From contig CAIIXF020000008.1 of NCBI GenBank assembly GCA_903813345.2, positions 19,826,822 to 19,890,821 on the forward strand: DNA of 64,000 bases. The letters run 5' to 3'. Source of the DNA: Owenia fusiformis (Eukaryota > Annelida > Polychaeta > Sabellida > Oweniidae). The translations under genes were made by a program, and so were the position numbers. Each line of letters starts with the position of its first letter. Within the stretch, counting starts at the first letter, position 1. This document shows positions 11,339-64,000 of this stretch, piece by piece. The notes under the pieces are model-generated. The model saw only the letters and a program-made list of their open reading frames with translations. It was not told the origin of the DNA and searched no databases.

Positions 11339-11814
11339 TTGAACATAGAGCCTGAGAGTCGAGTGGTAGAGTATCAAAATCAATAGTGCCTGGGAGGTAT
11401 AATTGTGGTTGAGTTTATTTAAAGGGCATGACAGTGATCAAATGAACCAAAAGCTCGAAAGACAAATTTTGAAAAAGTTACTCATATTTCTGATTCTACC
11501 ATTAATTTCATATGTGAAATGAACGCAGCTATTTCAATGCAATACTAGACTATGATACAGCGCATTATTAAAAGGATGCAGTATTCATGTTATTTGATGG
11601 ACTTATAAATATTTTGTAACTACCCTGTAGTACATGGACCACACTTTTACAGTATTAAAAAGGGAATCTTGCTGCTCTTATATTTTTCTATTTACTTTAA
11701 AGTATACTACTGTCACATTATTGACTGTATTGTATGTAAGCTGTGTAGAAGAGGCATGCAGGAATAAGTAGCTAACAACTTAGGATGTCCCAGCTGATTG
11801 TACATTGCTATTCA

Positions 11815-14050
11815 GTATTCATGTATAATGATCGAAAATTGAATAGGATCTCAGATCATGAACAATCAAAATGTACTAGATAATTTCAATGTGTAATAAT
11901 ACATGTACTATATTTGAAAATATATATATAATTTAAACTTTTTTTAACAATTAATACTGTTTCATCAGTAGAAACAAAATGTGCAAAATAGGAACAGTTT
12001 ATTCATTATTGTAACAAGGGGAATAGCCAGCAAATAACAAGGGGGGGGGGGGCGAATTTTTGTGATTGCATCACTGCTAGCGAATCATCCACCCCACTGG
12101 TTACGGCCATGGTAACAATATTTCCCAGGCGATATATTTCCATTGAAATTATCTTAATTAATAGTTTTAAACAACTACCAAATTTCGATACTTCTGTATT
12201 AGGAACCTCATGATACATCGAAGTATTGAGATAATTGGGCATGATAACAGGTGTAAAAGGCAGCCAACCAACTCTGCCCAAATACACCCATGGGAAAATT
12301 ATTACATTTGAAAGGCTCCAGATAAATCAGACATGATAACATGTTGAAGCAAACAACTCTGCCATCTTTCTATCAACCCATTGCCTATCACTGTATCATG
12401 AAAGCCAATTCATTTCAGTGAAAATCGCCATCAAGGTCTGAAGGTGCTTCTTTGAAATATGGCACTTGCGGGGAAAGTGGAGCTGAGAGACATTTTAAAA
12501 AGGCTTTCAAAATTTGAAAAATAATACCCGATGAGTTCATGAAAAAGTAAAAATTAGTCAAAGTAATTTATAGACATTGTAAAATCTTGGATATATAACA
12601 GTTGCCAAAGCTCAGAGGTGAACCAAACACCTTATGTATATGCTCTTCTGCTTGGTGAATGATCATTTTTAAGAGTTTGGTCTCACATCATCTTTTGAAA
12701 GATTTTGCCTTCTTATACTGTAACAACTTTTTCCAGGACTCTGAAGGTAATTTTTAGAATTTATTGGAAGTAATGGTCACTTTAATAGGTCTTGAGCAAG
12801 GTCAGAAATGAGCCTAAGTTAACCTGGGACAAATCATTTACCACTACTAATACAAAAAAAAGCACACATTGGAGATATCTCAGAATTCCAATTTAAATGC
12901 CTGAAGTAATCGATTTCTTAAATTCTACCTAAAATGCAATCTGAGAATATAATGATTAAATAAACCAGTGATAAAGTTAGGATACATGCATTTAGCACTT
13001 TTTGAAGTTAGTCAAAATATCAATAACTCATCAGATCATAAACATCAAACATCAATAACATCTGAAGAGTTTTTAAAGATAACATTAAAGGGGCAACATG
13101 GACTTAAGAGACGAGTTACAAAATTACAGGAAATGCTAGAGAGCTTGTTAAATTTAGCTATGGAAGTGGACAATGGGAGAGAATGTGGAATTCTGGGCTC
13201 AATTATTTAAGCTAAAAAGGCCGATTCTCTAAAAATCAGGTCTGCTATGAAAGCGAGGCCAAAATGAGGCACCATCTGCCAGTGACCAATGTGGAATATT
13301 TGAGTTCTTCTGAAACTTTAAGTTACTTTAACTGAAAGTAACCATGAAGACTTTAAAGTGTCAGCGATGAAGAAGGTGCATCACAACCATTACCCCCCGT
13401 CCCAAAAAACTGCACCCCCTTGATAATTGCTGGCTTTGCCCCTGATAACATATCAGATGACGGACAATTGATCATGAGTGATTGCAATAGCTCACCGTGT
13501 GAGTTATAAAACTACCATAACATATCAGATGTTTTGAGATATGCACTTGGGCATGTTAAACTAAACTAAATTACTCTGTCCTTTTTAATCTTGAAAAGAT
13601 TCATTTATATGTTAATGGGACAGTTTAACATTATTTAAACAATCACACAAGCACAACGGAATAGTTACTGGTGGTTCAAAACCAAAAAGAAGCATTAGGA
13701 TTATAAGGTAAAACATATTTTATATTCAATTATCCCATAATTGAGGTCAACTCTGTTTGATAACATGTAAGCGGAGAGTGGTCTAGAGTGCTACACAAGC
13801 TAATATTAGGTGCTATGTCGTAACCATGAGGTCGTGAGTTCAAGAGGGGTGAGCTCCCTTATGTTTATTCATCTGTCAGTCTGTAACATGGATGATCAAA
13901 AATTGAATCAGATCTCACGAACAATCAAAATGTACTAGATAATTTCAATGTACTATATTTGAAAATATATCTATGATTTAAACATTTGTACACAATCAAT
14001 ACTGCTTCATCAGTAGAAACAAAATGTGTGAAATAGGAACAGTCTATAAA
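11815..14050. repeat. Repeat-rich space between convergent genes, flanked by ~190-bp direct repeats
   Basis: 11815-12003 and 13888-14047 are direct copies ('gaacaatcaaaatgtactag', 'tcatcagtagaaacaaaatg'). Between them, 12840-13740 is a copy of a dispersed repeat found again at 23400-24210 in the same orientation ('atgcaatctgagaatataat', 'gcactttttgaagt'). No coding evidence; the frames at 12006-12287 and 12968-13210 are chance. Confidence 0.7.
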
Positions 14051-14125
14051 TAAATGTACTCTGTACTCAGGGTACATGGCATATAAGCCAAAAACTTGAC
14101 TGTTTTGAGACTAGAATTTACAGAG

Positions 14126-14131
14126 TTTATT
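14126..14131 (-). terminator. MCM8 polyadenylation signal AATAAA
   Basis: AATAAA on the minus strand begins nine bases after the MCM8 stop codon, giving a very short 3' UTR if used. Confidence 0.5.
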
Positions 14132-14139
14132 TTGTATGG

Positions 14140-63505
<49,366 letters not shown>

Positions 63506-63565
63506 CCTATCTCTCCTTTTCAAGTTGTATTGGGTAACATTCCTTAAAAAATTAGAAAATGCCAT

Positions 63566-64000
63566 AATTTCATTATGCTTATGGCTGGAAGGCCTTAAAA
63601 CTTTTTAGTACAAATTCTTTAAAACAGAAAAACACATTTTGCAATGTGGATTGTTATCTTGGCAATCCTTACTTCTGTACATAAATAGAAGAGGGGAAAT
63701 ATAAATAAGGTAATTTTAAATTAGATATATAATTGATGCAAACTTTCAGGAAACAAACAGTACAAAGATGTATCTGGAATAAACCCAAATGTCAAATGAA
63801 ACTTAAAAAGAGATAAGATCATATTTAAGTGAAGGAATTGAAAAACTAAATTAAGTATATATTTCAGTTTCAGTTTTGTCTTCACTGTTGAGCACTCAAG
63901 GAATGTGATATTTTATCAGTCTAGTTTTATATACTATTACTAATGAATAGCACCAATATAAAATCCATATAGAAATAAATATGACATATAAGAGGCCCAA
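63566..64000. other. MCM8: MCM8 5' flank
   Basis: AT-rich, no CpG cluster or core promoter element that I can support. Probably a 5' UTR intron, given the acceptor-like site near 63545; the true promoter would then lie outside the window. Confidence 0.35.

Overview
The window is nuclear DNA of an animal with AT-rich, intron-containing genes (GT-AG splicing) and a very heavy load of LINEs, palindromic/foldback elements, MITEs and minisatellites. The gene set (a nucleotidyltransferase-TPR protein, a DGAT2-family acyltransferase, MCM8, a zinc alcohol dehydrogenase, a calexcitin/SCP-like EF-hand protein) together with CR1/Jockey-like LINEs fits a marine invertebrate. A deuterostome such as a hemichordate or lancelet is my guess, but the sequence does not settle the species. 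No tRNA, rRNA, CRISPR or bacterial operon structure was seen.

Layout. 1-1300: minisatellite of ~121-135 bp units. 1331-4936 (+): two-exon gene for a 1052-aa protein with a GlnD/DUF294-like nucleotidyltransferase motif and nine kinesin-light-chain-type TPRs. 5000-5830: LINE RT and DDE-transposase fossils. 6900-7505: 63-bp satellite. 7520-7720: CpG-richer, promoter-like block. 8568-11338 (+): four-exon DGAT2/MOGAT-type gene (341 aa). 11339-14139: repeat-rich space between two convergent genes. 14140-63505 (-): MCM8, which I could rebuild as 20 exons, all with GT-AG introns and consistent phases (881 aa).

MCM8 intron 12 is 28.6 kb (20369-48941) and carries two other genes on the opposite strand. 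One is a zinc alcohol dehydrogenase with a single coding exon (26253-27332). The other is an EF-hand gene (visible exons 30850-30982, 31099-31292, 46484-46714) whose own 15-kb intron has become a nest of mobile elements. A mariner-like inverted-repeat element (outer arms at 32874 and 46293) is split by an approximately 11.5-kb LINE, and the ORF2 of that LINE is in turn interrupted by three different DNA elements: a CAGGG-type element, a TTAA-type element and a 3.4-kb palindrome.

MCM8 intron 11 holds eight tandem 129-bp copies of the front half of exon 12, each with its 3' splice site, plus one older copy that still encodes a decayed Walker A. It also holds a 1.5-kb satellite and a second, nearly intact LINE. 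DGAT2 intron 3 is likewise a degenerate array that repeats the exon 3 splice donor. These splice-site-derived arrays, the nested genes, and the nucleotidyltransferase-TPR protein are the most interesting items here.
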